Shown here in pieces: positions 33,324 through 44,083 of a stretch of 64,000 bases of DNA; position 1 is the stretch's first letter, and every line of letters starts with the position of its first letter. A program made the translations under genes and the position numbers. Source of the DNA: Toxotes chatareus (lineage: Eukaryota; Chordata; Actinopteri; Toxotidae); NCBI GenBank assembly GCA_016801885.1, contig JAFBJY010001458.1, forward strand, positions 1 through 64,000, in the 5' to 3' direction. The notes beneath the pieces were generated by a model. The model was not told the DNA's origin, ran no database searches, and saw only the letters and a program-made list of their open reading frames with translations.

Positions 33324-33795
33324 AAAGAGCTGGATAATGCTCTGAATTGTTTTTATTGTTGTTTTGATTCCTTTGATTTTAGCACAGAAACTCAGCAACT
33401 GAAATATAAACTTAAAGACCAGTCGCGGTGACTTCAATTTGAATGAAAACTTTAGAGAAACTGGTCAGATCTGAGGTCCTGAAGGAAACTGAACATGCAC
33501 TGAGCTGTGGAACTCTGCAACTCCTCCAGAGGTGCCATGCACTGCAAATGATTTAGTTCTTACCAAGATTTTTAAAAAAAAATTAAAAAAAAGCTTAGAT
33601 TTAGAAGTGTTAGATAATTTATATTTTTATTTAGTTAATTTCTTATTTTAGATCAAGCAGAATCTTATCTTTCTTGTCTCAAAAAGGTTTGTGGTTTGTT
33701 GTTGGGAAATATTTAAACACGCTTACAGGGAATGATCATATCCATGCAAAAGACCATGTACGAGCATGTTATGTCCACCAATGAGTCCAAATCAT
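32806..33795. repeat. direct repeat, ~103-bp copies
   Basis: 32806-32908 and 33692-33795 share TATTTAAACACGCTTACAGG, then GAATGATCATAT, CAAAAGACCATGTA and TTATGTCCACCAATGAGTCC in the same orientation. This brackets the inverted fragment. Confidence 0.8.
33217..33430 (+). mobile_element. inverted LINE linker fragment
   Basis: The plus strand reads MSANKLGSVWASMKTTAGFQ ... VFLDGCKSDKELDNALNCFY, resembling the segment between endonuclease and RT of fish LINEs. It is oriented opposite to the LINE at 31660-32790. Confidence 0.6.
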
Positions 33796-33799
33796 CCCC

Positions 33800-35100
33800 A
33801 CAGAACTGTGTGAAAACATCCCAGTCTGTGCAGTTAAAACATCCCTGGAGACAGAGCATCGACTCATCTGTCCAGACCTTTATGTCCCTGATCTTTTCTT
33901 CTCCCTCTTTAAAACAGTTTTATATGTGGGCAGCAAGTGCACACAGCTGTGATCAGAGGAGCCCAAAGGAGGGAGAGGAAGAGATTTATAGACCCCCTGT
34001 ATCAACCCATGGCACAGGTCCGGTGTCTTTTCCCACCTGGTTGGACAGGAGACATACTGGTAAAAGTTTTGAAGTGTCTTATTCAGACTTACGTGGTTTA
34101 AATCCTTTCATATCTTTCACACACGATTCAGAGACGAGCATTTCCATTCACTGACACACAGATTGAGTGACTGAGATCCACTGATTTTATCTGACAATCT
34201 GTTTGTCTGCAGTGTTTCTGTAGAAAATGACTTGATGAAACAAGCTGCAGGTGATTATTCCACACAAAACAACTGAGACTCAGTTCATTTCTCCTCAATA
34301 TTATTCCAGGGGCCCTTCTAGTTGGGGCTCCTGGCACTTTCAGCCTTTTCTAATAGTAAAGTCTGAGATATGAAGCAGCAACAACAAACCAAAACCAAAC
34401 CAAACAGCAGAGACACAGATAGACATCAATAAAAACAGCAAATATGTCCTGACAGACAGTTTTTCTGTTTGTACTGTGACCAGCCACAGAGATATAATCA
34501 CCTATCAGAGCTGCTGAGATGCTTTATTGTGACAGTATTTATGGATTTGGGTCTTTATCATCTAATTCATCAGGTAGAGTTTGTCCTGATAGGACCAGGA
34601 GGCCTCTGACTCTGTGGATGGAGTGTTAACTGTCTCTCTGAAAAACCCTGTCAGTCCCTCTGAGCTCAGTCCCGTAGAGTTCATCTAATGACAGAGAAAG
34701 TCAGAGCTGTTCTCCAGCCGCTGTCCGGCCGAGCTCAGACCGCATTTAGCGGCTCAGACTGCGGGAGAGCAGCGGCTCAGGTCCGCCTCCTCCACAGGCT
34801 GATTCAGGCAGGAAAAGCTGCCTTCAGTCAGCAGTAAGTGGAGCCACAGACTAACAAAGGCTCCGTGTTCAGCTACTGACCATCAGCTCACTCTGCTTCT
34901 ACTCTGACTCCACCGCTTCTACTGCAAATGTCCACACAACATAGCGGATAATCACGGTCCTCCTCCTGCCTCATCCCGACTTTACAGTGACAACTCAGAG
35001 TGTACACAACTAAAGTATAAAGAAAACCACAACAACTCCAAAAAACTCGAACATCAGATAATTCAGGTAACTACAGGAAATGCTGACGAGTAAAACATTA
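33800..35100. other. spacer with a small CpG-rich patch
   Basis: No gene is recognised. A CpG-richer patch at about 34715-34800 (CTGTCCGGCCGAGCTCAGAC; CAGACTGCGGGAGAGCAGCG) could be a promoter remnant. Confidence 0.4.
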
Positions 35101-35108
35101 AAAGTGAA

Positions 35109-35168
35109 ATTTACCTTCAGACAGAAAATCATCTGCGCCTCAAACTTCGGTCAAAGTGAAAGTAAACT
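35109..35168 (-). promoter_or_regulatory. candidate ISRE and 5' non-coding exon of the NLR gene
   Basis: AAAGTGAAAGTAAAC (35153-35167) fits an interferon-stimulated response element / IRF site (GAAANNGAAA type). Immediately downstream on the minus strand a GACCGAAGTTTGAGGCGCAG-type stretch runs into a consensus donor CTGAAG|GTAAAT (donor at 35114-35109). An ISRE followed by a spliced leader exon, on the same strand as and 3.8 kb upstream of the NLR start codon, would suit an interferon-induced receptor. The link to that gene is inference. Confidence 0.35.
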
Positions 35169-35186
35169 TTCAGAAACCGTGGGATA

Positions 35187-36067
35187 CAGTGATGGGAATT
35201 CCGACTCTTTTAAGAGAGGCGGTTCTTATGGTTCAGAATCAGAGTCAGAAAAACTTTATTAATCTCTAGCGAAATTCTTTGGTTATGGACAAACTCCCAA
35301 TTGAAAATCAAGAAAAGAAGAACAATTGCACATTGAACTGTGTACACAGAGAATAGATGCATCTAAAATAAATAAGGTGAAAAATAAAATAAAAAATATA
35401 AAAAGAGCCGCTCTTCCCCTCCAAGTCGTTCCTCAGATTTTTATTTATTTATTCTGGCTGCTTAAATGAATTTATTACTAAAATAATGTAAAATTCTGTA
35501 TGAAATGAATTACAAATGTAAAAACATTGTTTCAAAAGTTTATTGTTTACATGGCTTATTATACTCAACATTGAACAGAGTGCTAAAAAATAAATTTTAA
35601 GTGCAAAAACAAATCCTCATCTCAATTTGACAAAAAGATCCAATCTCTGATTGGATGTATAATATTTGTACATTTTTAACTATTTACAGTGAAACAACAC
35701 AGAGAAGCTTAGAGACTCACACAAGAAAATATAAATGAAAATGTGTAAATCAAAAATAAAAATCAGCATCCAGGTAACAGTTTTAGCTCGTCTTTAGTGA
35801 AGATTGACATTAAGAAAAACAAATGCCTCAGATTTGAGAGGTTGATCCTGTGTGTGCTGTGTCTGTAACTCCCCCCCCTCCCCCCTCCTGCTCTGTGTGG
35901 ACACACAGACACCACCACACAAAATGTAGCTGACCAATCACTTGCAGCTTGAACACAAAAAAAAAAAAAACAAAGCAGCTCCGGCTCCCAGGCAGAAGTC
36001 GGCTCGGATCGTTCACTTCAAAGATTCTGCTCTAAGAGCTGTTTCATTCACCACCGACACATCACTG
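35187..36067. mobile_element. possible non-autonomous hAT element
   Basis: The left end CAGTGATGGGAATTCC and right end (complement CAGTGATGTGTCGGTGG) share the hAT-like terminus CAGTGATG. Subterminal sequence on both sides is rich in GCTCT/AGAGC motifs typical of such elements. There is no transposase, and the flanking octamers do not match. It contains a later LINE tail. Confidence 0.5.
35233..35402 (-). mobile_element. short L2 LINE 3' end nested in the hAT-like element
   Basis: Minus strand: AATAAAGTTTTTCTGACTCT-type tail preceded by an A-rich 3' UTR matching that at 5482-5640 (AACTCCCAATTGAAAAT; AATTGCACAT). It splits the GCTCT-rich subterminal region of the surrounding element. Confidence 0.75.
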
Positions 36068-36184
36068 CTTACTAACACTCACCTTCTTAAGAGCGCTGTG
36101 TCATGTCTCTTGTCTACTGATGTCAAAGTAGATGAGGACTGCATCAGTGTCAGTGTAGGACACAGGTTGTCATAGCTTCTTCAA

Positions 36185-36230
36185 TTAACCCTTGTGTGGT
36201 GTTCATATTTTTGTTCCTCATGTTACAAAT
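36185..36230 (+). mobile_element. possible piggyBac-like end
   Basis: TTAA (36185-36188) is followed by CCCTTGTGTGGTGTTCAT, a terminus style of fish piggyBac-like elements. No matching second end is seen. Confidence 0.3.
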
Positions 36231-36313
36231 GAAACAAGGTTTTTCAGAACAACTCTTGATTTTTCTCAGGGGCTCCTCCGTCAGGTTTACCTGTGTAGAC
36301 TTGTAAGTTCAGC

Positions 36314-36386
36314 CACTTGGTTAGCTCAGTTGGTAGAGCACGAGACTCAATCTCTCAGGGTCGTGGGTTTGAACCCCACTCCGAGC
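36314..36386 (+). repeat. tRNA-Lys-like repeat head (broken)
   Basis: A box (TTAGCTCAGTTGG) and B box (GGTTTGAACCC) are intact, and the T-arm GTGGG/CCCAC pairs. The anticodon arm reads GAGA-CTCAA-TCTC: two bases of a Lys anticodon loop are missing, and the acceptor arms do not pair well. It is best read as the head of a tRNA-derived SINE-like repeat rather than a gene. A hairpin (CCTCCCATGG/CCGTGGGAGG, 36390-36418) follows. Confidence 0.6.
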
Positions 36387-36492
36387 GGCCTCCCATGGGC
36401 CCACCACCCGTGGGAGGTGCCATAGGACTTTGATGCATTGTGGAAGTCACCCCTACGACGTGGGCCTGGACCCAGGCAGATGATGACATGAC

Positions 36493-36591
36493 AGTTCCAA
36501 GCATATGAGGAAGTGGCATCACATGACTTGTAAGTTCCAAGCATATGAGGAAGTGGCATCAAATGACTTGTAAGTTCCAAGCATATGAGGA
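36493..36591 (+). repeat. 40-bp tandem repeat, about 2.5 copies
   Basis: Units start at 36493, 36533 and 36573 with AGTTCCAAGCATATGAGGA. The first two differ at one base (CACATG versus CAAATG). Confidence 0.9.
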
Positions 36592-36752
36592 CACCATAAA
36601 CTAAGCAGTGGCCCCTAAATAGCTGCTCATCAATGGTGACATTAAGCCAGGGGGAGGCAGTGCACCCACTTGTCCCACACTGTCCTGATGGCAGCTAGCT
36701 TGGGCAGACACACAAAACCCAAGCACACACTAACAGGCCCAGAGTTTGAACC

Positions 36753-36822
36753 GGATACAAGAGGCTGAAATGAGTTTCCACCGCAGGTTGGCTGGGCGCT
36801 CCCTTAGGGTGAGGGGCTCGGT
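36753..36822 (+). repeat. 70-bp orphan copy of the 40.8-kb LINE segment
   Basis: 70 bp identical base for base to 40775-40844, starting GGATACAAGAGGCTGAAATG and ending GAGGGGCTCGGT. Neither flank matches the LINE. Confidence 0.85.
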
Positions 36823-37489
36823 TTGAAAAATCATTTTTCATTCTTCTTTTGATAAAAAATGAAAATGGTCCCATAGACCTGATCACCGTAAAGAAACATC
36901 TACAGGTCAGCTGATTTACTTTATATAAACATTGTTTCTTAGTGTAATCGAGGTGGCGTTCAGAGAAGTGACTGTAAAGTTGATTGTGAGAGGATTTTCC
37001 TCATTCATTAGCACTTCAACAGACTCAAACATTACTGTGATGTATGTGACAACGTGGTAAAATCAGTCAGGGATAACTGAACAGGATGCTGTGTCACACT
37101 CTAACCTCCACTCCTGTGTCTGCTACAGTGGTGCTGGATTAACAAAGTCATTAGGATTCATCCTGCTGGGAAGGAAAATGTCTTCACCAAATTCTGTGAC
37201 AATACATTGAGTAGATGTGAAGATATTTGACTGGACAAACAAAACATTTGACCTACTAATGGCAGAGAAAACAGCAGAGTCATCAGGATTGATCCTCTAG
37301 AGACGATGAAAGAACAAACTTTGATGGAAATCCATCAGTTTAGCTATTTCATTCTGACTGACAAAGCAAGCAACACTGCCAACCCTCCAGCCTCACTGCC
37401 AGTGTTAATACCAACCACAGAAGAAGAGATATATCACACCTACACCACTATGAGCACAGCTGCACCCACACACACCTGAGGAACAATGA
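36823..37489. other. spacer, nothing recognised
   Basis: AT-rich sequence with no supported feature. Confidence 0.45.
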
Positions 37490-37660
37490 GCCACAGTGAG
37501 GACCAAAGGGAAGTGGCTGCCACATGTATTCACTGTATATGACCAGGGGCTGATTCATAGCACTGTCTCCTTTTATAAGCTTTGTCAACCAAAAAGGTTT
37601 TAAGCCTAATTTTAAAATTACAGAGGGTGCTGCTTCCTGAATCCTTATCTTCATATTCAC
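37490..37660 (-). mobile_element. CR1-group LINE C-terminal fragment
   Basis: The minus strand shows FKIRLKTFLVDKAY-like codons across frames (about 37570-37620), matching FKTKLKTFLFDKAY in the near full-length element at 45660-45710. Confidence 0.6.
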
Positions 37661-37805
37661 TGCTTGTTAATTGTTTAGTTTACTCAGCTGTTCATTTATT
37701 TATAACTAAGTAGTGTGGCCCAATATAAATAGTACAGGCATTGTAATGTTGTAGTTTCACCACAAGAGGGAGTTGGTGGTTTGGAGTCGCTCCTGGTCAG
37801 CTGAC

Positions 37806-37896
37806 GTAAGATAAGATAAGATAAACCTTTAATTGTCCCACAATGGGGAAATTACACTGTTACAGCAGCAAAGAGCAGATGCAATAGGGTACAGGC
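37806..37896 (-). mobile_element. LINE 3' tail fragment, left part
   Basis: GATAAGATAAGATAAACC (about 37810-37830), complement of a TTATC-repeat tail, followed by TAATTGTCCCACAATGGGGA: an L2-type 3' end on the minus strand. It is split by the LTR at 37897 and appears to resume after 38430. Confidence 0.65.
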
Positions 37897-38425
37897 TGTT
37901 ATGACTGAACTAGGACTTGAACCCAAATGCACGACTCGATGACAAAAGTACAAAGAAAACGATTTTATTCACAAAGTAACAACTGAAAATCACTCTAGGA
38001 GGTAACGAAGTAACAACTGAAAATCACTCATTTGAGGAGAAAAGGCAAATGTGCTAAACAAAGTAACAAAGAAAATCTAACAACAAGAACAGAGGTTATG
38101 ATTAGGAAAAAGTAACAACAGAAAAATATGACCTGACTTGGCAAGGGAAACATGTACAAAGGCTGGATGTCTGACAACATGACAAGACAAACTGGCACAG
38201 GACATGGGGAGACGCAGACTATATATACACACAACAGGTAAGGGGACACAGGTGGAAACAATTAGGGCGGGGAAACAATTACAACGGTGGGAAACAAGAC
38301 AAAGACAGGAAGTAGAACTAGACAAGATACATTAGGGCAGCGATTTCAAAATAAAGCAAGAAGCCACAAGACAATATAGACACCAGAAAAAAACATAACT
38401 TGACATAAATTTACAGACTATGACA
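37897..38425 (-). mobile_element. solo LTR, family 1, copy 2
   Basis: 529 bp with ends TGTTATGAC...CTATGACA and a 5-bp target duplication CAGGC at 37892-37896 and 38426-38430. It shares TATATATACAC...CAACAGGTAAGGGG, GGAAACAAGACAAAGACAGG and ATTTCAAAATAAA with the copy at 26930-27587. Same orientation, no internal coding region. Confidence 0.85.
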
Positions 38426-38754
38426 CAGGCACTCAGAATATACAGGCAAAAGAACTCAAAATATACAGATAATATACACAGATAATGCAGATAAAAAGAA
38501 TATAAAGACTCCAAGAAAAATAATAATAAATACTATAAACAGTATGTTTGAGCAGTATGGGATAAAAAAAAAGGCTGCACATATAGCACCAATTTAAGTC
38601 CAGATAAGTCCAGACGTCGACATGTGATTGTGTTGCTCCAATGATCCATAGACGGGAGCGCATCATTGATAATGCTGCTGTGTGTCCTTTTTACAGTTTG
38701 ATTAAAGCAACATACAACTACCCAGCGCTCTGTGGTTTCTTCAAGAGTGCTACA

Positions 38755-40589
38755 GATATATTAATGCATATATTAGTAATATATTGACCCAATGTAAACA
38801 CTTTGTATTGACTTATTCTTTATAAGCAAGACTTTGAAATCATTTCAGGTCAGTTTAAGCTTTAATAACATTGCTGGAGCAGAACCTGACACATGGTTAA
38901 TATTATTAAAGTCAGTCAACAAATGAATCGTCATCTGTCGCTGAGTTGAAAGGAGAGAGGACGAGTGAAAATCCCGATATAAACAGCACGAAAACTTAGT
39001 GAAGCAAGTTTCCAGACAGAATTCTTAACATGTGCTTTGCCATGTTTCTCTTTACCTTGCTCTGACTGACAGGCCTCATGTTGGACCTGTGTGATGAACA
39101 AATGTCATGTAAACTGTCTTTTACATGACTGTTAGCTGATGTTACTTCAGTAAAAGTCTGTAGCATTGTCAGCAAAATGTTCTTTAACTATCAAAGTAAA
39201 AGTAGGCAATGTGAAGGCAGCATTTAAATATTTTATTCAGCTGCATAGAACTATTTTTACTCATTTTATAAACTGCACTGTTTTGAATAAATACTAATAG
39301 TTTGTCTGTTTGTATAAACCTTCATTTACTTGTAAAATACATATCAAAAGTCCTGGTGACTCAAACGTCTTCACAACAACAGTTAGCTGTTGAAAATGTC
39401 TTCATGTGTGCACAAATGTGTTATATGAAAAATATCTTCATTTATTTATGGATTTTATTCTGAACACTGGGACACTATGTTGTTGAAACTAACAGAGAGA
39501 AGTCACATCCATCCCAGAATGAGTTTAGATCCCAGTGCTTCCACTTTGACTTCCTAGTATCATGTTGTTGAACGCGACAGACATCACTCACCTGTACTGA
39601 TGATATGCATCAGTGTTGGAAAGAAAGAGCTGCAGGTTAATGTGATAGAAATACATGTTTTTCTGTATGGTCCACTCATTATTTGCATCTGTCACTGTAG
39701 CTTTTTTAGACCCATGGTGATAACTGACTTTTGTATGAATAAATCCTAAATAATCAGCTTATGTTTTTATTGTCCTTGTTTCAGATCAGTGAGGCACTAA
39801 AGAGTGACTTCCAGGTGTTGGCTTTTAACTCTGAGGAAGCAAAAATGAAGGTTTACAAGAAAAGATGAGAGAGAACGACTGAAACAGTAAAACAGAGTGG
39901 GTATGAACAAGTCTCTCGAACTAATAGAACTATTTTCAATCATTTGAACCCACTGAGATTTAAAATCCCTTCTTTTTTTTTTTAGCAAGCAGAGCAATAA
40001 AGTGAACAGTACATGATGGTACTCATCATTCACATTAATAGGATGAAAGGTGACAAATAAAAAAAATCAGACTGTGCTGTATTAAAAATGAGCCTTGTGG
40101 TTCATATAGTACAAGAAAAAGAGACAAACTGTCCACTGTGTGAAATGACTCATAAACAAATGTATTGCATCCACACTCCCTGTTCTACTGGAAACTTTCA
40201 AGGCTGAACTGCCAACCAGGCCAAGCAGGCTGCCCTATAGGTCCTCAGACCCTGAAACCCCCTTGTTTTGAAATGTGTGTCTCAGTTTTATAAATATCAA
40301 ATGAAATGATGAGAGAGAGCCTCTCTATCATCTCTCTCTTTTTTGTAATGATCTTAAACTAACACACATCAAACCTGGGGCTTTGTAGTTTTCCATCATA
40401 AAATCACTAGTTGGTGTAGGACATATAGAGTGAGGTAAAGAGGACTCAGGTGGGGCCACACATCATTTTTTGCCCCCACTGCCCAGAGAGACTTTATCCA
40501 GCCATCTCCCTTGATCTTCTTTGCAGGATAAACTTACCAGGAACATCTCAGCCTCAGGTATTTAGTTTATTAGTCAGTTACAGTCAGGG
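38755..40589. other. spacer, nothing recognised
   Basis: AT-rich sequence with chance ORFs only. Confidence 0.45.
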
Positions 40590-40619
40590 AAGGATGTAAC
40601 ATGAGACTGAGGTGTATCG

Positions 40620-40900
40620 TGCAGCTTCCTGCAGTAATATGGCCGATGTACCGGTCCGTCCTGGTAAATAAGGAGCTGAGCCGAAAGGCTAAGCTCTCGA
40701 TTACCGGTCACTCTACGTTCCTACTCTCACCTGTGGTCATGAGCTTTGGGTCATGACTGGAAGGACAAGATCTTGGATACAAGAGGCTGAAATGAGTTTC
40801 CACCGCAGGTTGGCTGGGCGCTCCCTTAGGGTGAGGGGCTCGGTCATCAGGGAGGAGCTCGGAGTACAGCCACTGCTCCTCCACATCGAGAGTTCAATGG
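40620..40900 (+). mobile_element. RT C-terminal fragment of an RTE-like LINE
   Basis: The plus strand reads MYRSVLVNKELSRKAKLSIT, then in a shifted frame GHELWVMTGRTRSWIQEAEM, RRLAGRSL and SVIREELGVQPLLLHIES. This is a block common in fish LINE ORFs of RTE-like type. One frameshift lies near 40700, and internal deletions (AGAGAT lost before GGGTGAG) are present. Confidence 0.65.
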
Positions 40901-41139
40901 GATGTGTTTGTTGTGTTGTTTATTTATGCTGATTGTATCTGTGAGATTTTCATACTGTCAACTTAGGTTTCCCTTTTTGGGTTCAAAGCATTATGGTTTC
41001 TGTTAAAGGAAAAGTGCCTATTGTTCTAGTTTGTCTTTTAAACGTCAAATGTTCAAAAACATTCACAGGCTTTAATGTAAATTGAAATCATTTGTGGTTG
41101 TTGCTTTGGATCCTCCTAAATGATGGAGCATAAAATCCA

Positions 41140-41520
41140 CAGTCCAGCAGCATAACTAGTGGCTCATTCAGGAAAGCCTTACTCAGCTCTGACTATAAGG
41201 TTCATCAAAAGGGAAAGTTTGAAGCCTCCTCTTAAACATGGAGAGGCGTCTGCCTCCAAGACCCAAACTAGTAGATGGTTCCACAGTAGAGGAGCCTGAT
41301 ATCTGAGGGCTCTGCCTCCCATTCTCTCTATTGGAGACTTTAGGAACCACAAGTAAACCTGCATTCTGGGAACACAATGTTCCAGGGTAGTAGGGGATGG
41401 CTGCACTGCTGCTGTGACCTGGCTTGGTAACACAGCCGGCCATTGCCAACTCTTAACATTCTCCTCTCCTTAGCTGTGTCTTCAGTAGCTAAACTTGTGT
41501 ATCTATGCTGAAGATTAGAG
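41140..41520 (-). mobile_element. CR1-group LINE C-terminal fragment
   Basis: The minus strand reads CVPRMQVYLWFLKSPIERMG then RALRYQAPLLWNHLLVWVLE, homologous to the LINE at 45650-45850 (NAGLLMVPKISKSRMGGRAF; YQAPLLWNQLPVWVREAD). Truncated both ends. Confidence 0.8.
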
Positions 41521-41529
41521 AGAAAGCTC

Positions 41530-43780
41530 TGTTCTAAAACGTCTCTCTGTTTTCAGCTCTCAGGACTTTTGCAGTTTCTACCTCAGTCTCTACAGTTTGG
41601 AGTTTAGTCTCACTCCTGTGCTCTTGTTTGTACTTTGGGATATCAGCCTTATGTCACTGTTTACTGATCAGTTACAGCCATATCAGAGCTGTGTTATGTA
41701 CCTGATAATGCAAACCAAACATTTCCTGCTTAACTGGGAAAAGATTTTGTTTGACAAAATCCTTTCAGCAATGTTTTTCCTCAGCTGAGAGATTGGAGGT
41801 GTGGACAGTAACTCGTTTGTGTCTCTTGATGTCTCACACTGAAATATTTCTTCAGGATGTTGTAATCTCTGGTTATTAGTCAGTCACTTAGTTTTATAGC
41901 CAGTTTATCACTCTTCAGTTTAAATGCTTCTTTTTGTGACAGTTGAATGTAATTTGATTTTAATTCCATTTTATTCCATTTATATCAATAACCTCAAATG
42001 TCATTTCCTAATCTGTTCCAGTGTTTTTGTTTCCAGCAGCATCAGTGTGGTTGTAGTGTTTTCACCTTGTGAGTCTTTGTGTTTATGTGTGTGTCATGAT
42101 GGGAAAAAGTGGTCCTGGAAACACCCACTGCAGCAGGATCTACCACACAGTCTGTCTGTCTGTGTCTGTCTGTGTGTGGACAGACTTTGTCAACACAATA
42201 GTGTCACAACCGTCCAAGATACAGTCACAAAATGTTACAGGTGTGTAGCTGAGATCCAAACGAAGGCCGAGTTGGAAAATGGGTGTGGTCCAACAAGGGC
42301 ATCAGAAGTCCTGGTTACTTCTGTAATATTGAAGTCATGAGCTAGTACTCATGGGTCTGAATACAGTGATAGGTGTCGAGGCTGCTGTGATCCTATGGAA
42401 GATGGTCTCTAGTTTGTTTAGAAAGTGACTGAGGATTGATTTTTTGAACTTTGATAGATAAAATCTCAGTGAGACCTTTGATGAGAGCTCTGTTTGTGCA
42501 GATTGTGCATATTTATATCTTAAACCACTGGATTTTTAACAATCACTTTGTCGACTGAAAACAGTTTGTGAAGCTCAAGATGATCAGCATTCAACAGTCT
42601 GCAATTCTCTTCCAGTGTTTTCAAATGGGCAGCAGGTGTATTCAGTTCATTCTTCCTTCTCTCTTTTTTATCCCTTTTAAACAGTAAAGGAGAATAAGAG
42701 CAATTAAGTTTAGTTTCTTCTTGTTTTGTAAGTGTGATTTTTGCCTGTTTATGAGCCAAATGGATTTTGTTTTTAGACTCGGTGTTAGGAAGATTTAATG
42801 GCTTTAATTTGAACTTCAGTGATGTGATTTGTTGCTGTAAACTGCAAAGACACAGTTGAAACATACTATAGTCTTTCTGGGCAGTGGTGACAGAAATGAT
42901 GGATGAATGACTTTTACTGAAATGATCTGTAGTACAATCCTCAGTGAAGTTACTCAGGTTGGAAACAGCTGGAATATTTGTCAAGTCTCAGTCTATGATG
43001 AACCTGTCAAACAGCCTGCAAACCTGTGCAAACTCTTCACTTTATAGAAATTCATTTTCCTTTGTCACTGTCTTGTCATTTTCTGGCTTCATGTTGATTT
43101 GAGATTAGTTCAAATTCAAATAGTTGACTGTCCTCTGATCCCCACTGGTGGTGTTACTGTCTTATATCAACTCCTCCAGTGTTCAGTTACTCTTTGAATG
43201 TTTTACAGCATAAGGATGAAATAGTCACATTATCATCCTTTATTAAAATCATTGGTTCAGCTGTTAAATTTGACATGTTCTCTGTTAATCATCATGTCAC
43301 AGTTCTCTGTTCCTTCAGAGGAAAGTCTGGTCTTATCCTGATAATTCTCTGTTTGTCTGACCCTTGACAGACAGTTTTCTTTATGTGGAAGCTGCAGAAA
43401 ATGAAGTGTTTAAATTCAGATTGTGACATTAATCTGTTTCTCTTCTCCACATTAATGTTCATATGTGTGTAGGACACAGCAAACAACAGCAAACCTCATC
43501 CAGACATATTTTATTGTGTACTCTACCATCCAGCATCTTTATTTGACTCTTTTTTATCATGTCCAGAGTTTCATTGGCTTTGATCTGAAACTCTGCTGAT
43601 GTTTCTGAACAATGATGAAGACAGAAATTTATACAAAGACTGAAGTGACTCTAGTGACACAGTTACAATGATGAGCTCAAAGGAACTTGAATAGAAAATC
43701 AAACATCACTTTGAAGTGATACTTAACAAATAGATGAGTCTGTTTTACAGGTTAAATTATTTTGTCTTAAGTGTTTCCCA
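41530..43780. other. spacer with one 154-codon minus-strand ORF
   Basis: The ORF at 42984-42520 (minus) starts MTNIPAVSNLSNFTEDCTTD and has two amphipathic, coiled-coil-like stretches (LCSLQQQITSLKFKLKPLNL; HLKTLEENCRLLNADHLELH). No splice signals or family match are recognised. The remainder shows nothing. Confidence 0.3.
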
Positions 43781-43785
43781 GTTCT

Positions 43786-43786
43786 T

Positions 43787-43849
<63 letters not shown>
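43786..43849. repeat. (CT)n(CA)n microsatellite
   Basis: Continuous TC repeats (43786-43812) switch to AC repeats (43812-43849). Confidence 0.98.
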
Positions 43850-43852
<3 letters not shown>

Positions 43853-44083
43853 GAGAAGAGAAGAATCCTTCCTTCACCTTTTTCCTCTTCATTTCATTTC
43901 CTCCTGTTGATAGTGGAGATATGCCTTGATCATCAAGCAAATGATTCACTACCTGCAGTGTAGAATCTGTTTAGTTCCTGGTTTTGTATTTTAGTTTCCT
44001 TCATGTTTAATCTTCTTTATTGATGAATTCTTGGCCTCCATATCATCCATTAATGACTCACCTCACTCATCCAGCTCATTTTT

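Larger units (their letters stand above)
37742..38754 (+). mobile_element. possible older solo LTR, interrupted twice
   Basis: The left edge TGTAATGTTGTAGTTTCACC and right edge ATTAAAGCAACATACAACTA ... GAGTGCTACA look like the two ends of an LTR (TG...CA, with a poly(A)-signal-like ATTAAA near the end). Between them lie an L2 tail and a second LTR. Flanking pentamers (GGCAT, GATAT) are only partly alike, so this stays tentative. Confidence 0.35.

Noticed and set aside
33732..34154. 140-codon plus-strand ORF as a host gene
   Set aside because: Its first third is the direct repeat also found at 32.8 kb, and no domain is visible in the rest.
36314..36386. Functional tRNA-Lys gene
   Set aside because: Anticodon loop has lost two bases and the acceptor stem does not pair.
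43786..43849. CRISPR-like or coding repeat
   Set aside because: Simple dinucleotide microsatellite.
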